64,000 nt of DNA from Pseudomonas fragi. GTDB taxonomy: Bacteria; Pseudomonadota; Gammaproteobacteria; Pseudomonadales; Pseudomonadaceae. The stretch spans positions 186,001 to 250,000 of the forward strand of contig NZ_NQKQ01000003.1 of NCBI RefSeq assembly GCF_002269505.1, in the 5' to 3' direction. The notes beneath the pieces are model-generated. The model was not told where the DNA came from and did no database searches. It saw only the letters and a program-made list of their open reading frames with translations. A program made the translations under genes and the position numbers. This document shows, one piece after another, positions 38,601-46,502 of the stretch. How positions within the stretch are numbered: the first letter of the stretch is position 1; each line of letters begins with the position of its first letter.

Positions 38601-38677
38601 AGCCCCAGGATGAGAATAAACAGCGAAACCACCACGGCCCAGACCGGGCGCTGAATAAAGATATCGGTGAGCTTCAT
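35639..38677 (-). CDS. RND efflux permease, HAE1 family (MexI/MexK-like)
   Basis: This proton-driven inner-membrane pump of 1012 residues begins MKLTDIFIQRPVWAVVVSLFI. The proton-relay motif is GLVVDDAIIVVENVDRH in TM4 and the lysine is in TKHGILIVQFANEL in TM10. The N-terminal text (ELPVNQWPRTENAVVTITTAYYGADAATV) places it with the MexI/MexK subgroup rather than MexB or the other pump in this window. It is the last gene of a complete three-gene operon, 9 bases after the adaptor stop. Substrates cannot be read from sequence. Confidence 0.92.
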   Translation of the reverse strand: MKLTDIFIQRPVWAVVVSLFILILGLRSIFELPVNQWPRTENAVVTITTAYYGADAATVAGFITQPLESAIAQAQGIDYLSSSSITGVSTITATLRLNFDASKALTEINTQVNSVKNQLPAQAQEPVLSVAVGQTTDAMYLGFYSDTLPTNNITDYLVRVVKPKLDSIQGVQTAEILGGRQFALRAWLDPDKLAAHDVTAQDVATALANNNYLSAVGSTRGQMVTVDLTAGTDLHTVDEFKRLVIKNNDDALVYLEDVATVTLGAESYDSSVAFSGKRSVFIGIKAAPNANILSVATSVRNAFPELQAQLPAGVRGEIVYDSTAFINTSIVEVVKTLAEAMVIVSVVIYLFLGSFRAVIVPLVAIPLSLVGTFFVMYLLGYSINLLTLLALVLAIGLVVDDAIIVVENVDRHIKEQGKSVFEAALVAARELGGPIIAMTVVLIAAYVPIGLRSGLTGALFKEFCFSLAGAVTVSAVVALTLSPMMTSRLLKSGQDEGRFARRLDQYFDWLRRRYHRVLSAGLDVWPVLVTFGFVLFVLVAASGMTAKSELSPTEDQGLVFMMIKGPPTAAPQQMERIADQAFQIANKEPEYAQMFQLTGLPALNQGLGGVLLKPWNERTRSQAELIMDLQKKWNQVPGATVAAFPLPSLPGAQGLPVQFVITTTDSVENLNEVAQAVMAEAQKQQLFWFADMDLKLDKPQARLVVDREKIAALGMTQADVGAALSAALGGNYVNYFSTAGRSYKVIPQVLQVDRLNPGQILDYYIRTPAGVMIPARTVAHIETSTQPESINHFQQLNSATLSGVSGVSQGELLAKLNTILSNIAPSGYTSDFSGESRQFMQESGGFVGLLMFSILIVYLALAFQFESFRDPVVILFSVPPALFGALAFITMGFASINVYTQVGLVTLLGLITKHGILIVQFANELQRAGRSKREAIEEAAGVRLRPILMTTAAMVLGVVPLVWASGAGAAGRHDMGLVIFAGLSIGTLLTLFMVPAMYMFIGTAHHREVVEP

Positions 38678-38686
38678 GGGTCACCT

Positions 38687-39883
38687 TTAGTGTTCTTGAG
38701 GCGTTGGTGCCGCATCGTTGAGCGGCGCGGCACTGTTATCGATCTGCACCGGCGAGCCATTTTTGAGTTTCATCTGGCCACTGGTGATCAACAGGTCGCC
38801 TTCCTTAACGCCGGACAGGATGGCGACCTGATCGCCACGGGTCGGTCCAGTCTTGATAAAGGTCTGTTGCGCCGTGAGTACGTCTTCACCCTTGTCGTTC
38901 TTGCTCGACAACGCGATAAAAACGGTGGTGCCGTAGGGGTTATAGGTGACCGCTGTCTGTGGCACGGTCAGGTAGCGCAGCACCGCCCCCGAGTCGACAA
39001 CCGCACGGGCAAACATGCCAGGCACCAGTTTTTTGCCGGGGTTGGCAACGCTGGCTTCGACCGTGACGTTGCGCGTGGTCGGGTCGAACCGGGTGTCGAT
39101 GGTACTGACCTGCCCCGTGAAGGTCTGATTGGAGAGACCGTCGGCGCTCACCGAAACTTTTTGCCCGACGACAATCGCTTCCAGTTGGGTCTGGGGCACG
39201 TTGAAGTCGATGTAAATGGGGTCGAAGGTCTGCAGCGTGGCGATTTTATCGCCCGGGTTGAGGTATTGCCCGGGGTTGACGGCGGTAATCCCGATACGTC
39301 CGGCGAAGGGGGCGCGAATGGTTTTTTTCGCCACCAGTGCGCGCTGCTGCTCTGCAGCGGCCAGCTTGGCTTTAAGGTCGGCGCTGTCGCTGTCCACTTG
39401 TGCCTGGGACACGGCGTTGACCGCCAGTTGCGCGCGGTCACGCTTGAGAACAATGGCAGCCAGGTCCGCCGTGGCTTCCAGCGAGTGGAGCTGGGCGATG
39501 TCCGAGTCGGCATTCAATTGCACCAGCAGCGCCTGGTCTTGCACCTCCTGGCCCGGAGTAAAACCGACACTGCGCACAATACCGCCCACTTCGGTGGTCA
39601 CATCCACCCCGCGCACGGCCTTCATCGAGCCGATAGCGGAGACCGTTGGCTGCCAGTCGTCAAACGGCACCTTCAGGGCCGTGACCACGGCGGCGGGCAA
39701 GGGCTGTTTCGACTGGGCAATCATTGCTGAAATCTGGGTGAACTTGACCCCGGCGATGATCGCCACGATGACCAGCACGACCACAACCATGATGATCATC
39801 GGCCGCCACAGCCGACGCTTGCGCGGACCGCCGGGTGCGGTGGGCTCGGGAGGCGGGGCAGAGGCAGTCTTGTCATCAGCCAT
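38687..39883 (-). CDS. RND efflux periplasmic adaptor (membrane-fusion protein)
   Basis: This is the adaptor of the second pump, with 398 residues. An uncleaved N-terminal membrane anchor (RPMIIMVVVVLVIVAIIAGV) replaces the lipoprotein signal found in the first pump's adaptor. Lipoyl and barrel blocks follow (VDVTTEVGGIVRSVGFTPG, IRAPFAGRIGITAVNPGQYL, VPGMFARAVVDSG). It is between the outer-membrane channel gene (28-base gap) and the permease gene (9-base gap). Confidence 0.92.
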   Translation of the reverse strand: MADDKTASAPPPEPTAPGGPRKRRLWRPMIIMVVVVLVIVAIIAGVKFTQISAMIAQSKQPLPAAVVTALKVPFDDWQPTVSAIGSMKAVRGVDVTTEVGGIVRSVGFTPGQEVQDQALLVQLNADSDIAQLHSLEATADLAAIVLKRDRAQLAVNAVSQAQVDSDSADLKAKLAAAEQQRALVAKKTIRAPFAGRIGITAVNPGQYLNPGDKIATLQTFDPIYIDFNVPQTQLEAIVVGQKVSVSADGLSNQTFTGQVSTIDTRFDPTTRNVTVEASVANPGKKLVPGMFARAVVDSGAVLRYLTVPQTAVTYNPYGTTVFIALSSKNDKGEDVLTAQQTFIKTGPTRGDQVAILSGVKEGDLLITSGQMKLKNGSPVQIDNSAAPLNDAAPTPQEH

Positions 39884-39911
39884 GGGGGTACTCGCTGTAT
39901 CAGTGAGCCGG

Positions 39912-41465
39912 TCAGTCGAACCGGGTGGGGGCGGCAGGCACGGTCTTGTTATGGGCCGGCATCAGTTCTTCCCGGGTTGGCAGGCCGAAGCGGTCAGGGC
40001 GACCCTGGGTGCCAGGGTCAACGTCGCGGCGATTCCACCAGCCGCCGCCCAGCGCCTGGAACAGTGCTGCGCTATCGCTGTAGCGCACGGCCTGGGCCTG
40101 GACCCGGGTGAGTACGGTGTTCTGGTAGGTTTGCTGCGCCGTGAGCAGGTTGATATAAGCCACTGCACCCAGGCGATACTGCGCCTGCACCAGCGCAAGG
40201 CTGGCCTGGGCCGAGTGCTCCGCAGCCACTTGCTGCTTGAGCGCCTCGGCATCGGCCTCTAGCGCCCTGAGCGCGTTGGCCACATCCTGGAACGCGGCAA
40301 TCACCGTACCGCGGTACTGCGCCGCGGACTGGTCATACGCCGCCACAGCCGCCCGTTTACGGTGTTCCAGCGCACCGGCATCGAACAGCGGTTGGGCGAT
40401 ACCCCCTACCAGGCTCCACACGCCCGAGCCTGCGGAAAACAGCTTGCTGCCACTGGCCACCGAGGAACCCAATGAGCCGGTGATGCTGAACTGCGGCAGT
40501 TGATTGGCCACCGCCACGCCAATATCGGCACTCGCCTCATGCAGTTGCGCCTCTGCGGAACGCACGTCCGGGCGCTGGCCGACGAGTGCCGAGGGCAGGC
40601 TTAGCGGTAACTCTTGCGGCAGATGCAGGGAGGCCAGGGTGAAACGCTCGCCCTTGTCCTGATTGGGGAACCTGCCCAGGTAGGCCATCAACTGGTTACG
40701 GGTTTGCGCCAACTGCTTTTGCAATGGCGCCAGAGTCGCGCGGGTCTGCGCCAGGGCGGTTTGCTGGGTCAGCACATCGGTATCGCCAATCGCGCCGAGG
40801 CGCCGCTGCGCCTGCAACAGGTCGAGCTGGTCGCTCTGTAGCTGGATGATTTGCCCGGTCGCCGCGATCTGATCGCGCAGGGACGCCAGATTGACTGCGG
40901 TATTGACCACATTGGCAGTGAGCGTGAGGTAGGTGGCCTCCAGCGCAAAGCGCTGGTATTGGGCCTGCGCTGTGGAAGATTCGATTTGCCGGCGCGTACC
41001 GCCAAAGACATCCGGCGCATACGACACATTCAGGGATGCGGAGCTCAGGGTCAGAATCGGCGCAGACGCAGCGCCGGTACTGGCCCCGGAGACCTTCTCA
41101 CGGGTTTTCGACAGGTTGGCGCCCACCGAGGGAAACAATGACGCCTGATCGGCATAGACCCGCTCATTGGCCTGACGCAAGGCTGCTTGTGCGGCGCTGA
41201 CATTGGGGTTGGCGCGCAACGCTTCTTCAACCAGTGCGTTCAACTCCGGCGAGCGGAACAGTGTCCACCATTGCCCGGGGATATCCATGCCGGCGATCAG
41301 CCGTTGCGCGGCGCCTCCTGCGGCGATATCGGCCTGCGCGGTGGTGGTAAATGCCTGTTTTGCGTAGTCGGCGTGCGCAGCCAACTCGGGCCGTACGAAG
41401 TCCGGCCCCACGGTACAACCGGCGAGGGCAATCATCAGCAAACTCAGCGGCAAACGCCGGGACAT
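39912..41465 (-). CDS. Outer-membrane efflux channel lipoprotein (OprM/NodT family)
   Basis: This trimeric outer-membrane channel forms the exit of the second RND pump. The 517-residue product has a lipobox (LALAGC-type, LMIALAGC, C17) followed by the family start TVGPDFVRP. Two repeated efflux domains follow, with blocks such as WWTLFRSPELNALVEEALRANPNV and LVGQRPDVRSAEAQLHEASADIGVA. The ATG at 41465 has AGGAGGG seven bases upstream and is preferred over an ATG eight codons earlier. The channel gene comes first in this operon, the reverse of the common adaptor-permease-channel order. Confidence 0.92.
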   Translation of the reverse strand: MSRRLPLSLLMIALAGCTVGPDFVRPELAAHADYAKQAFTTTAQADIAAGGAAQRLIAGMDIPGQWWTLFRSPELNALVEEALRANPNVSAAQAALRQANERVYADQASLFPSVGANLSKTREKVSGASTGAASAPILTLSSASLNVSYAPDVFGGTRRQIESSTAQAQYQRFALEATYLTLTANVVNTAVNLASLRDQIAATGQIIQLQSDQLDLLQAQRRLGAIGDTDVLTQQTALAQTRATLAPLQKQLAQTRNQLMAYLGRFPNQDKGERFTLASLHLPQELPLSLPSALVGQRPDVRSAEAQLHEASADIGVAVANQLPQFSITGSLGSSVASGSKLFSAGSGVWSLVGGIAQPLFDAGALEHRKRAAVAAYDQSAAQYRGTVIAAFQDVANALRALEADAEALKQQVAAEHSAQASLALVQAQYRLGAVAYINLLTAQQTYQNTVLTRVQAQAVRYSDSAALFQALGGGWWNRRDVDPGTQGRPDRFGLPTREELMPAHNKTVPAAPTRFD

Positions 41466-41492
41466 CCAGCAGCCCTCCTGAAAGGGCACGTA

Positions 41493-41539
41493 GTGACTGG
41501 CTTCAAGTCACGTTGGCAGGTGGATTGAACGTTAATCCA
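41493..41539. promoter_or_regulatory. Two perfect inverted repeats upstream of the efflux operon
   Basis: GTGACT-GGCTTCA-AGTCAC (41493-41511) and TGGATT-GAACGTT-AATCCA (41521-41539) each have six-base arms and a seven-base spacer. They lie 28 to 74 bases upstream of the channel gene start. No TetR- or MarR-type gene is adjacent, so the binding protein is unknown. Confidence 0.45.
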
Positions 41540-41648
41540 GGCGCGTGATAACTGCCAATAGAAGAAACCTTGGCCAGCCCGGGTTATGCGCGGTTCGAGA
41601 CTATCCTGGCGGCCCCGATTGCCCGGTGAGCAAGCAATGGCGGCCCAA

Positions 41649-41664
41649 TCGTCCACATGGACGA
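41649..41664 (+). promoter_or_regulatory. Candidate LuxR-regulator operator, site 1 (aldehyde dehydrogenase gene)
   Basis: TCGTCCACATGGACGA is a perfect inverted repeat (TCGTCC-ACAT-GGACGA). It ends 75 bases before the ATG at 41740, and a CTAGCT sequence lies 22 bases downstream of the repeat. It matches three further sites in the cluster at 43199, 46371 and 47758. Confidence 0.65.
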
Positions 41665-41739
41665 GGCGCCCGGCGCAAGGACCGGGCTAGCTTTCGGTTC
41701 GGGCGTTGTGCAGGCCCTTGTTCAGTTGAGGAGGCATCC

Positions 41740-43176
41740 ATGAGTTGTGCAATTTCTGCCGTCGAAGGCCTGTCGGCCCTGTTGTTTGAACAAAAAGCCG
41801 CGTTCAACGCCCAGGGCGCCGTCAGTGCTTCACTACGTCGCGCGCGGATCCAGCGGGTGATCGACATGCTGGTGGATCATCATCCGGCGCTGGTCGACGC
41901 GATGGATGCCGATTTCGGCGGTCGTCCACGCGGGTTCTCGTTGATGAATGACGTACTGGGTGCACTGGGTTCCCTCAAGCACGCCCGCGACCATCTTGAA
42001 GGCTGGATGCAGGATGAACCGCGGCAGGTTTTCAGCCCTTATGACCAGCTCGGCGCCCAGGCCTGGGTGATGTACCAGCCCAAGGGTAGCGTGGGCATTC
42101 TGGGCACCTGGAATGCGCCGCTGTACACACTGCTCAGCCCGCTGGCGTCGGCGCTGGCGGCCGGTAACCGGGCCATCCTCAAGCCCTCGGAAGTGGTACC
42201 GCGCACGGCTGCGCTGGTATCCAGACTGATTGGCGAACTGTTCGACCCGCTGGAGGTGGGGGTCGTCACCGGTGACGCCGATATGGCCCAGGCCTTTACC
42301 GCACAACCCTTCGACCATCTGGTATTTACCGGCAGCACCGAGGTGGCTCGCTCGGTGATGCGCAACGCGGCACAAAACCTGGTGCCGGTGACCCTGGAGC
42401 TTGGCGGCAAGTCGCCGGTGATCGTGGCCCGCAGCGCCGACCTGGACACGGCGGCGTTTCGCATTGCCCTGTCCAAGACCACCAACAGCGGTCAGGTCTG
42501 CATCAACCCGGACCTGGTATACGTTCCACGTGAGCAGCTGGAAGGCTTTATCGAGGCCTTTGCCAGCGCTTACCGCAGGTTTGTGCCCGAGGTCAGCGAC
42601 AACCCGGATGTGGTCGCAGTGGTCAACCTCCGGCACCTGGCCCGGGTCGAAAACCTCGTTAGCCAGGCCCGCCAGGCAGGTGCCCGGGTGCTGAGCCTGC
42701 CCTATGCCCTGGCGGCAGATGGGCAAAACCGTCGGCGCCCGCTGCAACTGGTCATCGACCCGCCTCAAGACAGCCTGATCATGCACGAAGAAATCTTTGG
42801 CCCGGCCATGGTGGTACTGCCGTATGACGAGGTTGACCAGGTGATTGCGCAAATCAACGCGCGACCACGACCGCTGGCCCTCTACTACTTTGGCAACGAC
42901 GCCCGCGAGCAGCGTTATGTGCTGGAGCACACGCTGTCCGGTGGTGTCACCCTCAATGACGTGATGATGCACGCTGCTTTGCATGATGCCCCGTTCGGCG
43001 GTATCGGCGGCTCGGGCATGGGCCACTACCACGGGCGCGAAGGTTTCCTGCAGTTCAGCCACCTGCGCACCGTACTCAAGGCACCTGATCACGACCCGCG
43101 CGGCGAATGGGGTTTGTTGCCGCCCTACAGCGAGCATTTCGAAGCGGCGATGCTGGCGCAGATCACCCGGGATTGA
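41740..43176 (+). CDS. Aldehyde dehydrogenase, coniferyl aldehyde dehydrogenase type
   Basis: This NAD(P)-dependent aldehyde dehydrogenase has 478 residues, the length of the CalB group. The catalytic cysteine is in NSGQVCINPDLVY, the general-base glutamate in TLELGGKSPV, and the cofactor block is FTGSTEVARSVM. The motif PKGSVGILGTWNAPLYTLLSPLASALAAGN is typical of coniferyl-aldehyde-type enzymes acting on aromatic or long aliphatic aldehydes. The ATG at 41740 has GAGGAGG five bases upstream. It begins a same-strand catabolic cluster and has its own copy of the cluster's 16-bp palindrome. Confidence 0.9.
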   Translation: MSCAISAVEGLSALLFEQKAAFNAQGAVSASLRRARIQRVIDMLVDHHPALVDAMDADFGGRPRGFSLMNDVLGALGSLKHARDHLEGWMQDEPRQVFSPYDQLGAQAWVMYQPKGSVGILGTWNAPLYTLLSPLASALAAGNRAILKPSEVVPRTAALVSRLIGELFDPLEVGVVTGDADMAQAFTAQPFDHLVFTGSTEVARSVMRNAAQNLVPVTLELGGKSPVIVARSADLDTAAFRIALSKTTNSGQVCINPDLVYVPREQLEGFIEAFASAYRRFVPEVSDNPDVVAVVNLRHLARVENLVSQARQAGARVLSLPYALAADGQNRRRPLQLVIDPPQDSLIMHEEIFGPAMVVLPYDEVDQVIAQINARPRPLALYYFGNDAREQRYVLEHTLSGGVTLNDVMMHAALHDAPFGGIGGSGMGHYHGREGFLQFSHLRTVLKAPDHDPRGEWGLLPPYSEHFEAAMLAQITRD

Positions 43177-43198
43177 TGCTGGCAGACGGTTGTTTTGT

Positions 43199-43214
43199 TC
43201 GTCCATACAGACGA
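43199..43214 (+). promoter_or_regulatory. Candidate LuxR-regulator operator, site 2 (acyl-CoA dehydrogenase gene)
   Basis: TCGTCCATACAGACGA shares 13 of 16 bases with site 1 and sits inside the inverted repeat TTCGTC-CATACA-GACGAA. It ends 73 bases before the ATG at 43288, and CTAGAG lies 21 bases downstream of the repeat. Confidence 0.65.
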
Positions 43215-43287
43215 AGCGGCGAGGCGTGTTCAGCCCTAGAGTGAGCCGCACACAAGCACGTTTTCTAACATCCGGAGGCGCGTCCCC

Positions 43288-44457
43288 ATGTTTGTCGATC
43301 TCACCCCTGAACAGCATGCCCTGCGGCTCAAGGTCCGGGACTATTTCCAGAACCTGATGACCCCCGAGCTACGTCAGCAGATGCGCGGTACCGAAGGTGG
43401 CGAGCTGTTTCGCCGCACCATCGCGCAAATCGGTCGTGATGGCTGGCTGGCGGTTGGCTGGCCCAAGGCCTATGGCGGTCAGGGCTATGGCCCAACCGAG
43501 CAATTGATTTTCTTTGAAGAAGCCAATATCGCCGGTGCGCCACTGCCCTTCGTGACCATCAGTACCGTAGGCCCGGCGCTGATGGCCCACGGCTCAGCGC
43601 TGCAAAAGGAAAAGTTCCTGCCGGGGATCGCCGCCGGGGACATCAACTTCGCCATCGGATATTCCGAAGCCAGCGCCGGCAGCGATCTGGCGGTCTTGAA
43701 AACCTCCGCCCGCGAAGATGCCGACGGTTTTGTGGTCAATGGCAGCAAGCTCTGGACATCGGGCGCCGATGCGGCGGACTTTATCTGGCTGGCGGCGCGT
43801 ACCGATCCCGAACAGGCGCGGCACAAGGGGATTTCGATCCTGATTCTCGACACGCTTGCCCAAGGGTTCTCCAACACGGTCATCCCGACCTCCGGCAACC
43901 CTACGGCGGCGACTTATTACGATAACGTGCGGGTGCCACGCAACATGCTGGTGGGCGAGCTGCACGGCGGCTGGAAACTGATCACTGCGCAGCTCAACCA
44001 CGAACGCCTGGGCCTGGGAGCCTGGTCAGACAAAGTGGTCAGCCTGTTCAATCGCGTCTACCTCTGGGCACGCAGCGCCGATGAGCAGGGCCATCGCGCC
44101 ACTGATCTGGCCTGGGTCAAGCGCGATCTTGCCGAGTGCTATGCGCGGCTTGAGGCCATGCGCCTGATCAACTTTCGCATCGCGGCCGACCTTGAGCGTG
44201 ACCGGGTGGACGTCGCCCTGGCGTCCACCACCAAGGTCTATGGCTCGGAGTCGGCGATCGAGATCCTGCGCAAGCTGTCAGCCATCCTCGGTGCCAGCGG
44301 CCTGACCAGAACAGGTTCGGCAGCGGCTTATCTGCTGGGTGAGCTGGAGTATGAAGTGCGGGCATCGGTGAACCTGACCTTCGGCGGCGGCACCAATGAA
44401 ATTCAGCGCGAGCTGATTGCCCAGTTCGGCCTGGGCATGCCCCGCACACAACGCTGA
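43288..44457 (+). CDS. Acyl-CoA dehydrogenase family protein
   Basis: This FAD-dependent acyl-CoA dehydrogenase of 389 residues introduces the alpha-beta double bond into an acyl-CoA. FAD- and substrate-binding blocks include IGYSEASAGSDLAVLKTSARED, GSKLWTSGADAADFIWLAART and the C-terminal FGGGTNEIQRELIAQFGLG. A GGAGG site precedes the ATG at 43288. The acyl-CoA ligase gene begins 32 bases after its stop, so the two form an activation-plus-oxidation pair. The wording GWPKAYGGQGYGPTEQLIF is common in dehydrogenases for bulky or cyclic acyl-CoAs, but substrate is uncertain. Confidence 0.92.
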   Translation: MFVDLTPEQHALRLKVRDYFQNLMTPELRQQMRGTEGGELFRRTIAQIGRDGWLAVGWPKAYGGQGYGPTEQLIFFEEANIAGAPLPFVTISTVGPALMAHGSALQKEKFLPGIAAGDINFAIGYSEASAGSDLAVLKTSAREDADGFVVNGSKLWTSGADAADFIWLAARTDPEQARHKGISILILDTLAQGFSNTVIPTSGNPTAATYYDNVRVPRNMLVGELHGGWKLITAQLNHERLGLGAWSDKVVSLFNRVYLWARSADEQGHRATDLAWVKRDLAECYARLEAMRLINFRIAADLERDRVDVALASTTKVYGSESAIEILRKLSAILGASGLTRTGSAAAYLLGELEYEVRASVNLTFGGGTNEIQRELIAQFGLGMPRTQR

Positions 44458-44489
44458 GTCACGCCGTGGCGTAAACATTGGAGATAAGG

Positions 44490-46352
44490 ATGAACGATTT
44501 CAACAACGCAACCCTGCTGTCCAGTGCCGAGCGCGGGGTAGTGCCGCGGGAGCAGACGCAGGCAACTCTCGATCTGCGGGCCGCTGCCAGCGCCCGGATC
44601 AAACCGGCTGATCGCTACACCCTTGCCGATCGCCTTGAAGAGCAGGCCCTGCGCCACGGTGAACGGCCTTTTATCATTTACGGCGAGCAACGTTTGAGTT
44701 ACGCCCGGATCAATGCCCGCGCCGACCGTTTGGCCCATGTCTTGTATGCCCGCGGCCTGCGCCCGGGTGATGTCTGCGCATTGGCCATGGAAAATCGCCC
44801 GGAGTTTTTCTGTTGCTGGTTCGCCCTGGCCAAACTCGGTGTAGTGGTCGGTTTCGTCAATACCCAGGTCAGTGGCCGGCCATTGGTGCACGCGCTACAG
44901 GCGATTGATGCCAAGGCCATGCTGGTCGGCGAAGAGGTACTGGGCAACGTCCTCGCCACTCAAGGCTTGCCGCCGGTGCCCTTGTGGCTGGTGGCGGATG
45001 CCGAGCAGCCATGGACCGCAGACATGCCGTCACAGGTCGATACCGGACTGGCTCAAGCCCTGGTCACTGCCCCCGATACACCCTGGCCCCGTGAGCTGCG
45101 CGCCAACTTGAGGGCCGAAAGCCCGTGCCTGCTGATTTTCACCTCGGGCACCACAGGCCTGCCGAAAGCGGCGCGTTACAGCCACATGCGCTGGATGTCG
45201 ACCGGCGACATCATGGAAATCACCCTGCAGACCACGACCCATGACGTGTTCTATTGCTGCCTGCCGCTATACCACGGTGCGGCGGCCACCTCGGTGACCT
45301 CCACGGCACTGAAAACCGGCGCAGCCATTGTGGTGCGACGCAAGTTCAGTGTTCGCGAGTTCTGGGGCGACCTGCGCAAGCATCAGGTCAGCGTCTTCCA
45401 GTACATCGGCGAAATCTGCCGTTATCTGCTCAACCAGCCCGAAGTGGCCGGTGAGCGCGAGCACAGCCTGCGCTGCATGCTCGGCGCCGGGTTGACCCGC
45501 GAGACCTGGCAGAACTGGCTGCGTCGTTTCGGGCCGATTCAGGTGTTTGAAGGCTGGGGCTCCACCGAGTCCAATACCAACGTGGTCAACGTCGACAATT
45601 ACCTCGGTGCTTGCGGCCGCGTGCCGTACTGGGAAAAGAGCAACCTGCGCCTGGTGCGCTATGACGTTGAAACCGACAGCCATCCACGGGACGAAAACGG
45701 CTTTTACCAGCTGTGCGAGACGGGCGAGGTGGGCGAAGCCCTGGGCTTTATCATCGATCATCCTGAGATCGGCGGCGGGCGTTTCGAGGGGTACACCTGC
45801 GCGCAAGCGACTGCCGGCAAGATTCGCCGCAATGTGTTCCGTGAGGGGGATGCCTACTGGTGCTCCGGAGACCTGCTGCGTTTTGATGAGGACGGCTATC
45901 TGTATTTTATCGACCGTATAGGCGACACCTTCCGCTGGAAGAGTGAAAACGTTTCAACCCTTGAGGTAGCCGCTGCGCTGGGTGATTTCGAGGGCCTAGA
46001 GCTGATCAATATTTATGGTGTGCAAGTGCCCGGGCAGGAGGGACGCGCCGGCATGGCGGCGGTGTTGATGCAGCCGGCCCGGGACTTCGACCCCCAAGCC
46101 TTCTATGCCCTGACCGAGGCGCGCTTGCCGCGTTACGCTGCGCCGGTATTTGTGCGGGTATCGGCGGCGGCGGACCTGACCAGTACCTTCAAATTGCGCA
46201 AGGTTGACCTGCAGCGCCAGGGTTATGCCCCCGCAGCATTCAGCGACCCGCTGTTTATCCGCGATGACAGCAGCCGCAATTATGTGCCGTACAGCGCACA
46301 GGTGCTTGAGCGCATCGGCCTGGCCGCCTTTGTCGGTGATGCCGGCCAGTGA
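44490..46352 (+). CDS. Long-chain/bulky acyl-CoA synthetase (FATP-like AMP-forming ligase)
   Basis: This ANL-superfamily ligase has 620 residues. The AMP-binding P-loop is LLIFTSGTTGLPKAARYS, the adenine-binding motif EGWGSTESN and the hinge region YWCSGDLLRFDEDGYLYFIDRIGDTFRWKSENVST. The ATG at 44490 has GGAG six bases upstream and is chosen over a TTG four codons earlier. The motif set is that of fatty-acid-transport-protein/very-long-chain ligases, a group that also activates bile and steroid acids. It probably supplies the acyl-CoA for the dehydrogenase just upstream. Confidence 0.9.
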   Translation: MNDFNNATLLSSAERGVVPREQTQATLDLRAAASARIKPADRYTLADRLEEQALRHGERPFIIYGEQRLSYARINARADRLAHVLYARGLRPGDVCALAMENRPEFFCCWFALAKLGVVVGFVNTQVSGRPLVHALQAIDAKAMLVGEEVLGNVLATQGLPPVPLWLVADAEQPWTADMPSQVDTGLAQALVTAPDTPWPRELRANLRAESPCLLIFTSGTTGLPKAARYSHMRWMSTGDIMEITLQTTTHDVFYCCLPLYHGAAATSVTSTALKTGAAIVVRRKFSVREFWGDLRKHQVSVFQYIGEICRYLLNQPEVAGEREHSLRCMLGAGLTRETWQNWLRRFGPIQVFEGWGSTESNTNVVNVDNYLGACGRVPYWEKSNLRLVRYDVETDSHPRDENGFYQLCETGEVGEALGFIIDHPEIGGGRFEGYTCAQATAGKIRRNVFREGDAYWCSGDLLRFDEDGYLYFIDRIGDTFRWKSENVSTLEVAAALGDFEGLELINIYGVQVPGQEGRAGMAAVLMQPARDFDPQAFYALTEARLPRYAAPVFVRVSAAADLTSTFKLRKVDLQRQGYAPAAFSDPLFIRDDSSRNYVPYSAQVLERIGLAAFVGDAGQ

Positions 46353-46370
46353 CCGGACGGGCAAGCGGGG

Positions 46371-46386
46371 TAGGCCATTTGGACGA
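46371..46386 (+). promoter_or_regulatory. Candidate LuxR-regulator operator, site 3 (own regulator gene)
   Basis: TAGGCCATTTGGACGA shares 12 of 16 bases with site 1. It ends 116 bases before the regulator ATG at 46503, with CTATCG 24 bases downstream of it. The left arm is less well conserved than in sites 1 and 2. Confidence 0.5.
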
Positions 46387-46502
46387 TGCCCCGCGGGCCA
46401 TGCACAGCGACTATCGGTGAACCTCAGTCAGCAGCGGTTGCGGGCACGGCATAACAATAAAAAACGGGCAGGGCCCAGGCAGTGTCCCGTGAGGAGAGGG
46501 CG

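Noticed and set aside
41833..43317. 494-codon frame antisense to the aldehyde dehydrogenase
   Set aside because: It is a composition shadow; catalytic motifs are on the plus strand.
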